From a virus, in IMG/VR virus record IMGVR_UViG_3300027805_000010, positions 1-64,000 of that record: 64,000 bases of DNA. The stretch is one strand, 5' to 3'. Both the position numbers and the translations under genes were made by a program. How positions within the stretch are numbered: position 1 is the stretch's first letter; every line of letters starts with the position of its first letter. Under the pieces are notes generated by a model that saw only the letters and a list, made by a program, of their open reading frames with translations, had not been told where the DNA came from and searched no databases. Positions 21,347 to 29,153 of this stretch are shown piece after piece.

Positions 21347-21723
21347 TCTAATTCGTGGTAACCATCATTGGCCTGTTTCAAATAGTTATAGGCCTGTGAT
21401 ATATGATCTTGGATCCAACCTGGAATATCTTTTTCCAGGTTTCCAAGTTTTTCTTGCAAGTCTAATGCATCATCAATTAATGCAGCTAGTAATTTTTGTG
21501 CCATGTTAACTTCATGGTCTTGTTCAGTAAGATTAGATGTTTTCCAATGTGGACTTTGTTTAGATCCTCTAGTTGGATGAACATCATCAAATCCTTGATA
21601 CTCTGGTGTATCATATGCATTCGTATTCTTACCGGCCATTTCATCCCAATAAGATTTGAAATCTGCAACGGTTCCTTTATAGTGGCGGATCTTACTTAGA
21701 TCTTCTCTTTCTTGATTGTCCAT
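21343..21723 (-). CDS. Hypothetical protein, minus-strand block
   Basis: 126 residues, acidic and helical in the C-terminal half (DDALDLQEKLGNLEKDIPGW). No family recognised. Last gene of a three-gene minus-strand operon starting at 22656; it starts 1 nt after its neighbour stops. The block interrupts a window that otherwise reads only on the plus strand. Its neighbours suggest a head or internal protein. Confidence 0.6.
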   Translation of the reverse strand: MDNQEREDLSKIRHYKGTVADFKSYWDEMAGKNTNAYDTPEYQGFDDVHPTRGSKQSPHWKTSNLTEQDHEVNMAQKLLAALIDDALDLQEKLGNLEKDIPGWIQDHISQAYNYLKQANDGYHELD

Positions 21724-21724
21724 C

Positions 21725-22207
21725 TTACGTTAGTTTATCAAATTTTTTCTTAAGATCATGAATTGCGGTTAGTACCTTTAATTTCTCAAGATCAATTTTG
21801 TCCATTTTGATTTTTAATTCATATAGAGCAATTGCATAGTTATCTTGACGATCTTGCGCAGCGCGGAATCTTTCAAGGTTTTGTTGCTCTCTACGTTTAA
21901 GTCTTTCGGCATGAGCGGCAGGATCGTAATCATGATCATTTGCTTCCATAATGGATTCTTCCATTTTTGCTAACTTCTCATAGTACTTAGGATCTTCAAA
22001 GATGTGATCTTTTGCAATTTCATATGCAGCATCAGGGTCGTCAAGATGTTCCATTTCAACCTTTTGTCCTCTTTTAAGGGCAGCTTCAATTTCTGCTACA
22101 GGTAACTTATGTTTATCTGCTAGATCTTGTGCATCCATACCATCAGCCATCCCACCTTTGATAATTTCCTTTTCTACAACGTAGTCTTTAAATTTTAAAA
22201 TGTCCAT
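21725..22207 (-). CDS. DUF5661-like protein with possible capsid-targeting N-terminus
   Basis: 160 residues. Residues 18-80 (GMADGMDAQDLADKHKLP, KRGQKVEMEHLDDPDAAYEI, AKDHIFEDPKYYEKL) match the DUF5661 pattern found in phage and bacterial proteins. The rest is a long charged coiled coil. The N-terminus MDILKFKDYVVEKE resembles the hydrophobic-acidic-aromatic capsid-targeting peptides of T4 internal proteins. That resemblance is shared with the two neighbouring minus-strand genes. Confidence 0.6.
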   Translation of the reverse strand: MDILKFKDYVVEKEIIKGGMADGMDAQDLADKHKLPVAEIEAALKRGQKVEMEHLDDPDAAYEIAKDHIFEDPKYYEKLAKMEESIMEANDHDYDPAAHAERLKRREQQNLERFRAAQDRQDNYAIALYELKIKMDKIDLEKLKVLTAIHDLKKKFDKLT

Positions 22208-22209
22208 AA

Positions 22210-22656
22210 TTAAAATGTATTGTCCATAATCATTTTCTGTACAGCTAATTTAAGTGTATCAGTATTTACTCCAGGTTTAAGCATTTTAGAACTTTCAAGA
22301 TTATCAACAATAACCATTGCTAAAACCTTTGCGCCTGATGGTTTCTTATCACCAGCAACTTGTACCATTGCTTCATTAGTAACAGAATAGCTTTCGTAAA
22401 CCTCATCAATTTTATCGTTGAGATGTTTTTTGGCTTCTTTGATATATTCCTTGCCTTTATGTTTAGGATTATCATTCATTTCATATGCAAGAGCTTCTTT
22501 TGCAATGTGGTTTCCTAATTGAGTGGCTGGCCCAACAATTGCATCCATATTATATCCAGTGTCAGCATGAGTATTTGCTCCTAACGCATACATTGATGCG
22601 CTAGGCATACTAAATCCAATTGGTATGAAATCTTCAAATAGTGGTAATTTAGTCAT
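22210..22656 (-). CDS. Hypothetical protein with possible capsid-targeting N-terminus
   Basis: 148 residues. N-terminus MTKLPLFEDFIPIG, with an LFEDFI core like T4 capsid-targeting peptides. The remainder is helical (IKEAKKHLNDKIDEVYESYS). No family recognised. First gene of the minus-strand operon; a late-type box lies 28 nt upstream on the minus strand. Confidence 0.6.
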   Translation of the reverse strand: MTKLPLFEDFIPIGFSMPSASMYALGANTHADTGYNMDAIVGPATQLGNHIAKEALAYEMNDNPKHKGKEYIKEAKKHLNDKIDEVYESYSVTNEAMVQVAGDKKPSGAKVLAMVIVDNLESSKMLKPGVNTDTLKLAVQKMIMDNTF

Positions 22657-22667
22657 GTTTATTGATT

Positions 22668-22685
22668 TTGATTTTTTTATATATT
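22668..22685 (-). promoter_or_regulatory. Late-type promoter on minus strand
   Basis: Minus-strand text AATATATAAAAAAATCAA, 12 nt before the start of the gene at 22656. The same 18 bases occur at 23124-23141 before the other minus-strand gene. TATATA plus A-tract matches the late promoter pattern of the plus-strand virion genes. Confidence 0.6.
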
Positions 22686-22731
22686 TAAGTAGTTACGTAA
22701 CCGCTCTAGTAGAAAGTCTGTACTATTAGCA

Positions 22732-23115
22732 TCATAAACCTAAATCATCTTTAACAAAATAATGAGCTATATTCCAAGCTTCTTCAGGAGACATACCATG
22801 TTGGAGTTTTAAAACTTTCATTATAGCTCTCTCTACATACTCGTGCATTATTACTCTTTTAATATCACTTGAAGGTGTTTTGTCTGATATAAATATCTCA
22901 TCTTCAGGTATATGAAAGCTTTTTTTACCATAATGATGACTACCTAAATAATCATTCCACACTGGGTATTGTCTACTTAAAATGGATGAATCAATTAAAT
23001 ATACTTTGATTCCATCTATAGTAGTTAGTAGTTGTTTTTTGTATAAAATAGAGCTTAAATTCTGCTCGTTTAAGTTATTCTCAACTAAGAATTCGTCATA
23101 AGACAGCAATTGCAT
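22732..23115 (-). CDS. Hypothetical protein with T4-like capsid-targeting N-terminus
   Basis: 127 residues. N-terminus MQLLSYDEFLVENN closely follows the T4 internal-protein targeting pattern (Tyr-x-Glu-Phe-Ile/Leu-x-Glu), which is cleaved by the prohead protease. The middle holds a helix VIMHEYVERAIMK, which is HExxE rather than HExxH, so a metalloprotease call is not supported. If packaged, it would be injected with the DNA. It has its own late-type box on the minus strand. Confidence 0.6.
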   Translation of the reverse strand: MQLLSYDEFLVENNLNEQNLSSILYKKQLLTTIDGIKVYLIDSSILSRQYPVWNDYLGSHHYGKKSFHIPEDEIFISDKTPSSDIKRVIMHEYVERAIMKVLKLQHGMSPEEAWNIAHYFVKDDLGL

Positions 23116-23123
23116 ACTATAAC

Positions 23124-23141
23124 TTGATTTTTTTATATATT
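23124..23141 (-). promoter_or_regulatory. Late-type promoter on minus strand
   Basis: Minus-strand AATATATAAAAAAATCAA, identical over 18 bases to the box at 22668-22685, ending 9 nt before the start at 23115. Confidence 0.6.
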
Positions 23142-23143
23142 CA

Positions 23144-23174
23144 TTTCATAAACTAAGTACCATGAATACATATA
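23144..23174 (+). promoter_or_regulatory. Possible early promoter
   Basis: TTTC (23144-23147), 19 nt, TACATATA (23167-23174), 17 nt before the ATG at 23191. The -7 box is a poorer match than the others. Its position between divergent genes makes a promoter likely even if the exact box is uncertain. Confidence 0.35.
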
Positions 23175-23190
23175 ATAATAAACATAGAAT

Positions 23191-23400
23191 ATGAACGATT
23201 TTCATAAGACCGTAATGGGTCAAAAATTTTACACAGCTGACTTACCGAGGTTGATCACTGTATTGGAAAAGATTGCAACTAAAATGGAAGAGTCAAATAA
23301 GCTTGACGAAAAGCGCTTTAAGTTGGAAGAAAAGTTAATGAGGCGACAATTACGCGAACTTAATGAAGATTTAGACGCAACAAATACTGGCGCTAGGTAA
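23191..23400 (+). CDS. Small coiled-coil protein
   Basis: 69 residues. Residues 18-62 form a charged helix with heptads (LITVLEKIATKMEESNKLDE, KLMRRQLRELNEDLDA). No family recognised. First gene of a plus-strand operon running to about 25519; its stop overlaps the next start by one base. Confidence 0.55.
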   Translation: MNDFHKTVMGQKFYTADLPRLITVLEKIATKMEESNKLDEKRFKLEEKLMRRQLRELNEDLDATNTGAR

Positions 23401-23666
23401 TGAAGGTTAAGAATGTAACTAGGGAAGAATACATGAAAGCACTGTCCAAGTGGCAGCGTTGTTACATGAAGAAACCCAAGTCTTGGCAAAAGGTATGGAT
23501 GTGGTGGGAAAAGGATAAAAATGATCCAAAGGAACAATGGTTTATGAACATTGCTAGATCAACTAGAACCGGAATAGAAGAGTCGGTTTGGATAACCGCA
23601 AAGGATGTTGAACATTGGATCGGTTACATGGATAGAGAAGGCTACAAATATCATATTGATGAATAA
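23400..23666 (+). CDS. Hypothetical Trp-rich protein
   Basis: 88 basic residues with seven Trp residues (SKWQRCYMKKPKSWQKVWMW). No family recognised. It overlaps both neighbours, so translation is coupled along this operon. Confidence 0.55.
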   Translation: MKVKNVTREEYMKALSKWQRCYMKKPKSWQKVWMWWEKDKNDPKEQWFMNIARSTRTGIEESVWITAKDVEHWIGYMDREGYKYHIDE

Positions 23667-24003
23667 TCTAGTTTATGCATTTATTCTCTTTTCGGTTGGA
23701 CAAGCTATTATATGGATTCAATCAAATGGACAGTTCCTTTGGCCTTGGTGGAAAAACAATCCTCTTTTAGTATCATTTACATTAGGCGGTATTGCAAGTT
23801 ATATTTTTATAAAAGCAACATATTATACATATACATATTTTGATAATACACTTTGGCCAGGTAGGTTTATTGGTTTTGCAAGTGGTATACTTGTATTTGC
23901 ATTGCTAACATGGTTACTAATGAATGAAGGTATTAATACCAAGACTGTTGTTTCTTTATGTTTAGCAACAGCTTTATTAGCAGTACAAATATTTTGGAAA
24001 TGA
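23659..24003 (+). CDS. Inner-membrane protein, four segments
   Basis: 114 residues from the ATG at 23659; earlier in-frame ATGs fall in the previous gene. Four predicted membrane segments cover most of the length (LVYAFILFSVGQAIIWI; LLVSFTLGGIASYIFI; FIGFASGILVFALLTWLL; VVSLCLATALLAVQIF). No transport motif is visible. It overlaps the DnaJ-like gene (ATGA). Confidence 0.6.
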   Translation: MNNLVYAFILFSVGQAIIWIQSNGQFLWPWWKNNPLLVSFTLGGIASYIFIKATYYTYTYFDNTLWPGRFIGFASGILVFALLTWLLMNEGINTKTVVSLCLATALLAVQIFWK

Positions 24004-24827
24004 AAGACCCATATAAAGTATTAGGATTAGAAAGATCAGCATCTGACGATGAGATTAAAAAGACTTATCGTAAATTGGCAATGGAACATCACCCGGACCG
24101 GACGGGTGGCGACGATTCAAGATTTAAGGAAATAGCCGAGGCATATGATATCTTAGGAGATCCAAAAAAGAAAGCCCAGTGGCATACACAGTCAAAATTT
24201 GCAGGTGGCGGATCTTTCCAATTTGATGATCAACTGTTTGAAGACTTTTTAAAGAATCATGGATTCTCTGAGGCGTTTAATGCTAGGTATGGCTATTCTC
24301 AAAACGGGAAGGGTACTAATGTTAATGCACAGATACAGATAACTTTAGAAGAAGCATATTTCGGTACTCGTAGAGAATTACGAATAGGTATGAGAACTGT
24401 TGCCGTATCAATAGAACCTGGTATTATGAATGGTCAAAGACTTAAGTTAAAAGGTCTTGGGCAAAAAGGAATGACCGAAGAACTAAACGGAGATCTAATT
24501 CTTACAGTCAATATATTGGACCACCTTGACTATATGATAGACAATAGAGGCTTACATAAGATACACCGTGTTGGTGTTTTTGATGCAATGCTAGGTGGCA
24601 AATCATCAATAGATATTTTTGATAAGAAAATTAATTTCACTATTCCACAGGGTACCCAGAATGGAATGGTGTTAAGAATACAAGGAAAAGGATTTCCTAT
24701 TTATAATCAGCCTGAAAAATATGGAGATCTCTATGTAAATGTTCTGGTTGAATTACCAAAGGAACTTAATGAAGATGAAATTAATCTTATTAGACAAGTT
24801 AAAGATATGATAGATGGAAGAAAATAA
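24000..24827 (+). CDS. DnaJ/CbpA-type J-domain chaperone
   Basis: 275 residues. The J domain covers residues 1-65 with the HPD triad at 31-33 (MEHHPDRTGG). A short glycine/phenylalanine region follows, then two substrate-binding beta domains (RRELRIGMRTVAVSIEPG, GDLILTVNI; then GGKSSIDIF, IPQGTQNGMVLRIQGKGFP). No zinc-finger Cys repeats are present, so it is type B (CbpA-like). It stimulates DnaK ATPase. No phage DnaK is visible, so it must work with the host DnaK, for instance in folding virion or replication proteins. Confidence 0.9.
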   Translation: MKDPYKVLGLERSASDDEIKKTYRKLAMEHHPDRTGGDDSRFKEIAEAYDILGDPKKKAQWHTQSKFAGGGSFQFDDQLFEDFLKNHGFSEAFNARYGYSQNGKGTNVNAQIQITLEEAYFGTRRELRIGMRTVAVSIEPGIMNGQRLKLKGLGQKGMTEELNGDLILTVNILDHLDYMIDNRGLHKIHRVGVFDAMLGGKSSIDIFDKKINFTIPQGTQNGMVLRIQGKGFPIYNQPEKYGDLYVNVLVELPKELNEDEINLIRQVKDMIDGRK

Positions 24828-25065
24828 AAGACCTAAAATAATTATACTTGGATTAGGAGAACTTGCCCATGAAGAGTTTATGGAAGTATTCTACAACCTG
24901 ATAATTTCTTCGCCCGAAGATATATTAGGCTATGATGAAACACCTGAACATAAGATAGCAAAACTAAATCATTTGCTTGAATTTTTTGAGGAACGTGAAC
25001 AGTACGAAAAATGCGCAAAGATTAAAGATATACAAGAACTCATAAAAGACAATACCAATGAATAA
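24814..25065 (+). CDS. Small protein with UVR-like helical motif
   Basis: 83 residues. The C-terminal half KLNHLLEFFEEREQYEKCAK followed by IKDIQELIKD fits the UVR motif (two helices, E-x-E-x-Y-E-x-A), which mediates protein contacts in UvrB/UvrC and in McsA/Clp adaptors. It overlaps the DnaJ-like gene. A role as an adaptor between chaperone or protease systems is possible. Confidence 0.5.
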   Translation: MEENKRPKIIILGLGELAHEEFMEVFYNLIISSPEDILGYDETPEHKIAKLNHLLEFFEEREQYEKCAKIKDIQELIKDNTNE

Positions 25066-25519
25066 GGAAGATGAATTAAAGAAAACATTGTTAGGCATAC
25101 TTGGCGAAAAGATTGTTGCAAAGTACCTTAGAGATTGTGGTCATAGTGTTAATGAATCTCTCTATATGTTTGATTCCACAAAAGACCTTGATGTTGATGG
25201 CGAAATGGTAGAAGTAAAAACGCAAGTACCTTTTCTTATTTATGATTCATTTGCAGTAAGTATCAATCAGATGAATAAAATTCAAAACTCACATAGGGTG
25301 TATTGGGTGAGTGTGCCACCAAGCAAGGTAAATGATGTTATGAGTGGATTTGTATTTGAAATGGATCCTAAGGTTGCAACAAGTTTTATGCATAGGTTAA
25401 AAACTGGTAGAGAAGTAATGTGCTTTAAAAGAAACCAGGAAGGTATGAAAATTGTATATCAGATAAAAGATCAAAAACTCCTAAAACACTTACAGGAATT
25501 ATCCACAAGTTACCTATAA
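25058..25519 (+). CDS. PD-(D/E)XK nuclease-like protein
   Basis: 153 residues. An N-terminal helix with GEKIVAKYLRDCGHSVNE (Glu17), then KDLDVDGEMVEVKTQ, which gives the Asp...Glu-x-Lys core (Asp45, Glu52, Lys54) of restriction-endonuclease-like folds. Helicase and metal-binding extras are absent. Candidate roles are Holliday-junction or repair nuclease, or host-DNA degradation. The stop is immediately followed by the palindrome of the next promoter. Confidence 0.6.
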   Translation: MNKEDELKKTLLGILGEKIVAKYLRDCGHSVNESLYMFDSTKDLDVDGEMVEVKTQVPFLIYDSFAVSINQMNKIQNSHRVYWVSVPPSKVNDVMSGFVFEMDPKVATSFMHRLKTGREVMCFKRNQEGMKIVYQIKDQKLLKHLQELSTSYL

Positions 25520-25548
25520 ACTTTTTTCTCTCTAGAGTGAAAAAAGTT
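25519..25548 (+). promoter_or_regulatory. Operator-like palindrome, copy 2
   Basis: AACTTTTTTC (25519-25528), spacer TCTCTAGAGT (10 nt, itself almost palindromic), GAAAAAAGTT (25539-25548). The arms are perfect. Ten bases separate it from the -33 position of the next promoter, as in the other two copies. Confidence 0.65.
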
Positions 25549-25558
25549 GGTGAAATAT

Positions 25559-25589
25559 TTTTTTATCCCAAAAAATTGTATTAAATTTA
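25559..25589 (+). promoter_or_regulatory. Promoter with upstream palindrome
   Basis: TTTT (25559-25562), 19 nt, TAAATTTA (25582-25589), 29 nt before the ATG at 25618. The boxes are weaker than in the two sister units, but their spacing to each other and to the palindrome is the same. Confidence 0.5.
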
Positions 25590-25617
25590 TACTATAAATT
25601 AATTAATACAATATACT

Positions 25618-26037
25618 ATGATTAACAACGTACAATACCTAATTCAGAAATACGCTGAAGCCCGTGAGAACATGAACCAACCAGGATCTGCTACCGAATA
25701 TTGGAAAGGATCAATGGACACTTACCATTCATTACTTATTTTAGGATTCAATGACTGGGCATTACCAGGGTCGGTAGGATACTATGTATTTTACGAAGGT
25801 ATGAATTATGATTCTGCTTTAGGTAAAGTAGAGAGAGAAAGAGAATCCATTAATGATCAATCCGAAGACATGGAACAGTTCAATACAAAGGAAGAGATTG
25901 TGGAACTCTTAGTTAAAAGATGCGGTATGAAAAGATCCACTTTTTACAACACCGATACTAATAAGCAACGTGAAAAACACTGGACCTTTAATAGAACCCT
26001 TAATTTTTACATGGGGTTAAAGAACCAGAATTGTTAA
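25618..26037 (+). CDS. Hypothetical protein, 139 residues
   Basis: Soluble protein with aromatic-rich helices (YWKGSMDTYHSLLILGF) and a C-terminal stretch EEIVELLVKRCGMKRSTFYN that could be a small helix-turn-helix. No family recognised. It stands alone between two palindrome-promoter units, which hints at a regulatory or replication role. Confidence 0.55.
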   Translation: MINNVQYLIQKYAEARENMNQPGSATEYWKGSMDTYHSLLILGFNDWALPGSVGYYVFYEGMNYDSALGKVERERESINDQSEDMEQFNTKEEIVELLVKRCGMKRSTFYNTDTNKQREKHWTFNRTLNFYMGLKNQNC

Positions 26038-26038
26038 T

Positions 26039-26067
26039 AACTTTTTTCATATTGGGAGAAAAAAGTT
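26039..26067 (+). promoter_or_regulatory. Operator-like palindrome, copy 3
   Basis: AACTTTTTTC (26039-26048), 9-nt spacer, GAAAAAAGTT (26058-26067), then exactly 10 nt to TTTC. It begins one base after the stop of the preceding gene, so it cannot be shifted by coding constraint. Confidence 0.65.
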
Positions 26068-26077
26068 AGAGAAAAAT

Positions 26078-26108
26078 TTTCAAATCCCAATTATTTGTAT
26101 TATATTTA
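26078..26108 (+). promoter_or_regulatory. Promoter of the DNA ligase gene
   Basis: TTTC (26078-26081), 19 nt, TATATTTA (26101-26108), 18 nt before the ligase ATG. The spacer begins AAATCCCAATT, as in the promoter at 19701. Confidence 0.7.
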
Positions 26109-26126
26109 TATAAAATTAAACGGTAT

Positions 26127-27431
26127 ATGGAAAACCTTACAAAAGATCTAAACTACTTACAATCATTCCTGGATGAAATGAACGCATCATCTTCAGGGAA
26201 TCATAAGATTGCAACAATTCGTAAACATGCTGATAATGAATTCCTTAAGAAGGTTTTCTATTATACATACAATCCTTTCAAAAAGTACGGTGTGCATACC
26301 AAGGTTCTACTAAAGAACTCGCATCTAACTGCACCTGAAAATATCTATTCCGATTTATTCCAATTGTTGGATAACCTGGCTGATAACAATTTAACCGGGC
26401 ATGCTGCTATCCAAGCAGTAAATACATTCGTAAATGAATTGCCATCTGACTTACAAAAATTGGTACACTTTATCTTAGACCGCGATCTTCGTATGGGTGC
26501 ATCAATTACATCGGTACTTAAGGTACATCCTAATATCATACCTACATTTAAGGTTGCACTCGCACACCCATACTCGCCAACCCGTGTAAACTTCGGAACT
26601 GAGGAATGGTACGGTTCTCGTAAACTCGATGGCGTCCGTTGTATCTGTCGCAAGGAAGGTAATTCTGTAACTTTTTATTCAAGAAACGGTAAAGAATTTG
26701 AAACACTAGGTCGTATTGCCGAAGACATTAAACAGATCCCTGGTAATTTTATCCTAGATGGAGAAGTCTGTATGGTTGACCAAAATGGTAAAGAAGACTT
26801 CCAAGGTATTATGAAGGAGATTCGCCGTAAGGATCATACAATTCAAAATCCTAAGTTCTTGGTATTTGACTGTCTTACCATTGAGGAATTTGATAATCAT
26901 AAAGGTACTGATAAATTGGCTGACCGTTTACAACGTCCTACTATGAACAGTATTCTAAACGGAGAATTTAACACTCTTACTATTGTTGAACAGATCCGTA
27001 TCAATACCGAAGAGGAATTTACCGAAATGGCTAAGGATGCCGAAATTAACGGTTATGAAGGTATCATGGTTCGTAAGAACATTGGTTATGAAGGTACCCG
27101 TTCACATAGCCTCTTAAAGGTGAAAAAATTCCATGATGCAGAATACACGGTTTTAGAATGTGTAAACGGTACAATTCGTTGGACTGAAAATGGCCAACAA
27201 GTTGAAAAGGAATGTTTAAGCAGTATCATTATTGAACATAAAGGTTACCGTGTATCGGTAGGATCTGGATTTTCCAAGGAACAACGAGAATATTACTTAA
27301 ACCGCCACAATGAATTGGTAGGTAAAACTGTAACGGTTCAATACTTTGAGGAATCTCAAAATCAAATGGGTGGTTACTCATTAAGATTCCCTGTTGTGAA
27401 ACATATATATACAAATGGTAGAGATTGTTAA
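26127..27431 (+). CDS. ATP-dependent DNA ligase
   Basis: 434 residues. Nucleotidyltransferase motif I is SRKLDGVR with the adenylated Lys166. Other motifs are SRNGKEFETL (III), LDGEVCM, VFDCL, NGYEGIMVRKN (IV) and LLKVKKF (V). Residues 1-150 form the helical DNA-binding domain of T4-like ligases (RDLRMGASITSVLKV), and the C-terminus is an OB fold. It seals nicks during replication and repair. It is the clearest member of the palindrome-controlled gene set. Confidence 0.93.
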   Translation: MENLTKDLNYLQSFLDEMNASSSGNHKIATIRKHADNEFLKKVFYYTYNPFKKYGVHTKVLLKNSHLTAPENIYSDLFQLLDNLADNNLTGHAAIQAVNTFVNELPSDLQKLVHFILDRDLRMGASITSVLKVHPNIIPTFKVALAHPYSPTRVNFGTEEWYGSRKLDGVRCICRKEGNSVTFYSRNGKEFETLGRIAEDIKQIPGNFILDGEVCMVDQNGKEDFQGIMKEIRRKDHTIQNPKFLVFDCLTIEEFDNHKGTDKLADRLQRPTMNSILNGEFNTLTIVEQIRINTEEEFTEMAKDAEINGYEGIMVRKNIGYEGTRSHSLLKVKKFHDAEYTVLECVNGTIRWTENGQQVEKECLSSIIIEHKGYRVSVGSGFSKEQREYYLNRHNELVGKTVTVQYFEESQNQMGGYSLRFPVVKHIYTNGRDC

Positions 27432-27493
27432 TCCAGTCTCTATCAAAACTCACCTCTAGTGCGGAGAAAATAGATTAACGATAATTACCATAT

Positions 27494-28081
27494 ATGATGT
27501 TATATGAAAGCTTTAGGAATAACAAACACATCACAGTATTTGATGTAGATGATACTCTTGTTGTTACACAGAGTAAAATCAAAGTAAGCAATCCACAGAC
27601 CGGCTTCTATAAAGAATTAACACCGCAAGATTTTAATGAATTTGAAAGAAGAGAAAACGATGAAATGGATTTTTCTGATTTTAAAGATTTAGATATTCTT
27701 AAAGCTGGTCGTATCATTGAATGGGTGTTTGATATTCTAAAGAGAACAATATCAAAAGGAGACCCGGTTGGAATTATTACTGCACGCGACGATTCAAAAC
27801 TTATATACGATTTTCTCTACCACCACGGTGTGAGAATTGACCCAGCCTATATCTTTGCAATTAATGATCCTAAGTCAGAGTTTAGTGGATCTATTGCAGA
27901 AAGAAAAAAGCAAGCCTTTGTTAAACTTATCGAACAAGGATTTAGAAACTTTACATTTTTTGATGATGATAAAGAAAACATTAAAATCGCAAAAAGTTTA
28001 ACTAAAGAATTCCCTGACATCAAAATGGATGCCACTTTAATTAAGAAGAAATGGATACCAAAATTCAACGACTGGAGTTAA
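27494..28081 (+). CDS. HAD-superfamily phosphatase
   Basis: 195 residues. HAD motif I VFDVDDTLVV, motif II IITARDD, and motif IV FTFFDDDKENIKIA. Similar proteins recur in T4-like phages; substrate unknown. The second residue may be the true start (ATG ATG). The N-terminus MLYESFRNN recalls the capsid-targeting pattern of the minus-strand genes but lacks the final acidic residue. It overlaps the deaminase gene by 31 bases. Confidence 0.8.
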   Translation: MMLYESFRNNKHITVFDVDDTLVVTQSKIKVSNPQTGFYKELTPQDFNEFERRENDEMDFSDFKDLDILKAGRIIEWVFDILKRTISKGDPVGIITARDDSKLIYDFLYHHGVRIDPAYIFAINDPKSEFSGSIAERKKQAFVKLIEQGFRNFTFFDDDKENIKIAKSLTKEFPDIKMDATLIKKKWIPKFNDWS

Positions 28082-28524
28082 AGATCAATACTTTTATTGA
28101 TATTTTGCTTAGCATAAAAAATCTATCAAACTCATCCACTACAAAAGTAGGGTGTATGACTCTTAAAAGGGACTTTAGTAAAATAGCCAGTTTTGGTTAT
28201 AACGGTTCTTACAGCGGAGCACAAATGAATCCAGAAACAGGCACCGAAGAAGAATCATTAATACCAGGAGAAAGTGGATTTATACATGCCGAGGTTAATA
28301 TGATTGCAAAATTTAAAGAATATGATCCTGAAAACTACATCGTACTCTTAACTCTTTCACCGTGTAAAATGTGCACTAAGATTCTGGTCAATGCAGGGTT
28401 TAAACACGTGTATTGGATAGATGAATACCGAGATACTTCTCATCTTACAATCCTGAATGATTGCGGTATTACAAATGGTAACATCAAAGATCTTATAAAT
28501 AACTACCAGCAGATTAAAGGGTGA
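28051..28524 (+). CDS. dCMP deaminase-like enzyme
   Basis: 157 residues. Zinc motif HAEVN (His79, Glu81) and SPCKMC (Cys105, Cys108), the pattern of deoxycytidylate and related deaminases. It converts dCMP to dUMP for thymidylate synthesis. Its N-terminal helix (IQRLELKINTFIDILLS) is an extension. A thymidylate synthase is not in the window, so the pathway is incomplete here. Confidence 0.88.
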   Translation: MDTKIQRLELKINTFIDILLSIKNLSNSSTTKVGCMTLKRDFSKIASFGYNGSYSGAQMNPETGTEEESLIPGESGFIHAEVNMIAKFKEYDPENYIVLLTLSPCKMCTKILVNAGFKHVYWIDEYRDTSHLTILNDCGITNGNIKDLINNYQQIKG

Positions 28525-28525
28525 A

Positions 28526-28537
28526 TATATACAAAAA
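28526..28537 (+). promoter_or_regulatory. Late-type promoter box
   Basis: TATATA (28526-28531) and an A-tract, 24 nt before the TTG at 28550. The spacing equals that of other late boxes and supports the TTG start of the next gene. Confidence 0.45.
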
Positions 28538-28549
28538 AGTATAGTCACC

Positions 28550-29125
28550 TTGATAGTTGAAGCCTTATCATTTAAATTAGCATTAGATTTTTTACAATAT
28601 CTTAAAAAGAACAGAATTAATACTACAGGTATTAAGATTATGTTCTGGGATAGAATCAATAATGAATTTATTACATATGAAGATGTTAATACAATGTCTT
28701 TATACTTTGACACACAATACAAGCTTATTGATAATTGTGTGTTAGGATCTTTATGTTCGCTTGAACTTTTTAGCGGTGTAAGTGACCTGTATGATTTTAC
28801 TACTGAATACACTGCAAGTAATATCACAGGTTCATACAAACTCACATCAGGCTCACAATATGATCGTCAACGAAATAGTCAAAGAAGTATATTTACAGAT
28901 AGACAGATTTCTTTTATCAATCAATCGGTAGGAGAGTACTTAAAATTCTATAATGAAATTCGTCGTATTTATGTAACTGGGATTTATTCTCCATGTTATG
29001 CAGAACCGGGTTGGAGTCAAAATACATGGTACCTAAGTTCATTAAGAAAAGGGCTACTTGAGATTAGAGGAAATAAGCAATTTCCATACAAGGGTGTTAA
29101 GATAGAGAAAGATCCTCCTGCTTAA
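28550..29125 (+). CDS. Hypothetical virion-module protein
   Basis: 191 residues if translation starts at TTG 28550; the first in-frame ATG is at residue 31 and would remove a well-ordered helix. The product is mixed alpha/beta with TGIYSPCYAEPGW near residue 148. No family recognised. It precedes the fibre genes and is probably a baseplate or fibre-assembly protein. Direction and promoter type match the late module. Confidence 0.55.
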   Translation: MIVEALSFKLALDFLQYLKKNRINTTGIKIMFWDRINNEFITYEDVNTMSLYFDTQYKLIDNCVLGSLCSLELFSGVSDLYDFTTEYTASNITGSYKLTSGSQYDRQRNSQRSIFTDRQISFINQSVGEYLKFYNEIRRIYVTGIYSPCYAEPGWSQNTWYLSSLRKGLLEIRGNKQFPYKGVKIEKDPPA

Positions 29126-29130
29126 GAAAA

Positions 29131-29141
29131 TAAATAAAAAA
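29131..29141 (+). promoter_or_regulatory. Late-type promoter box
   Basis: TAAATA (29131-29136) with a following A-tract, 23 nt before the fibre ATG at 29154. Confidence 0.45.
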
Positions 29142-29153
29142 AGATACTAGATA

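Noticed and set aside
22732-23115. Metalloprotease motif in the minus-strand protein
   Set aside because: The motif is HEYVE, which lacks the second His of HExxH, and no third ligand is evident.
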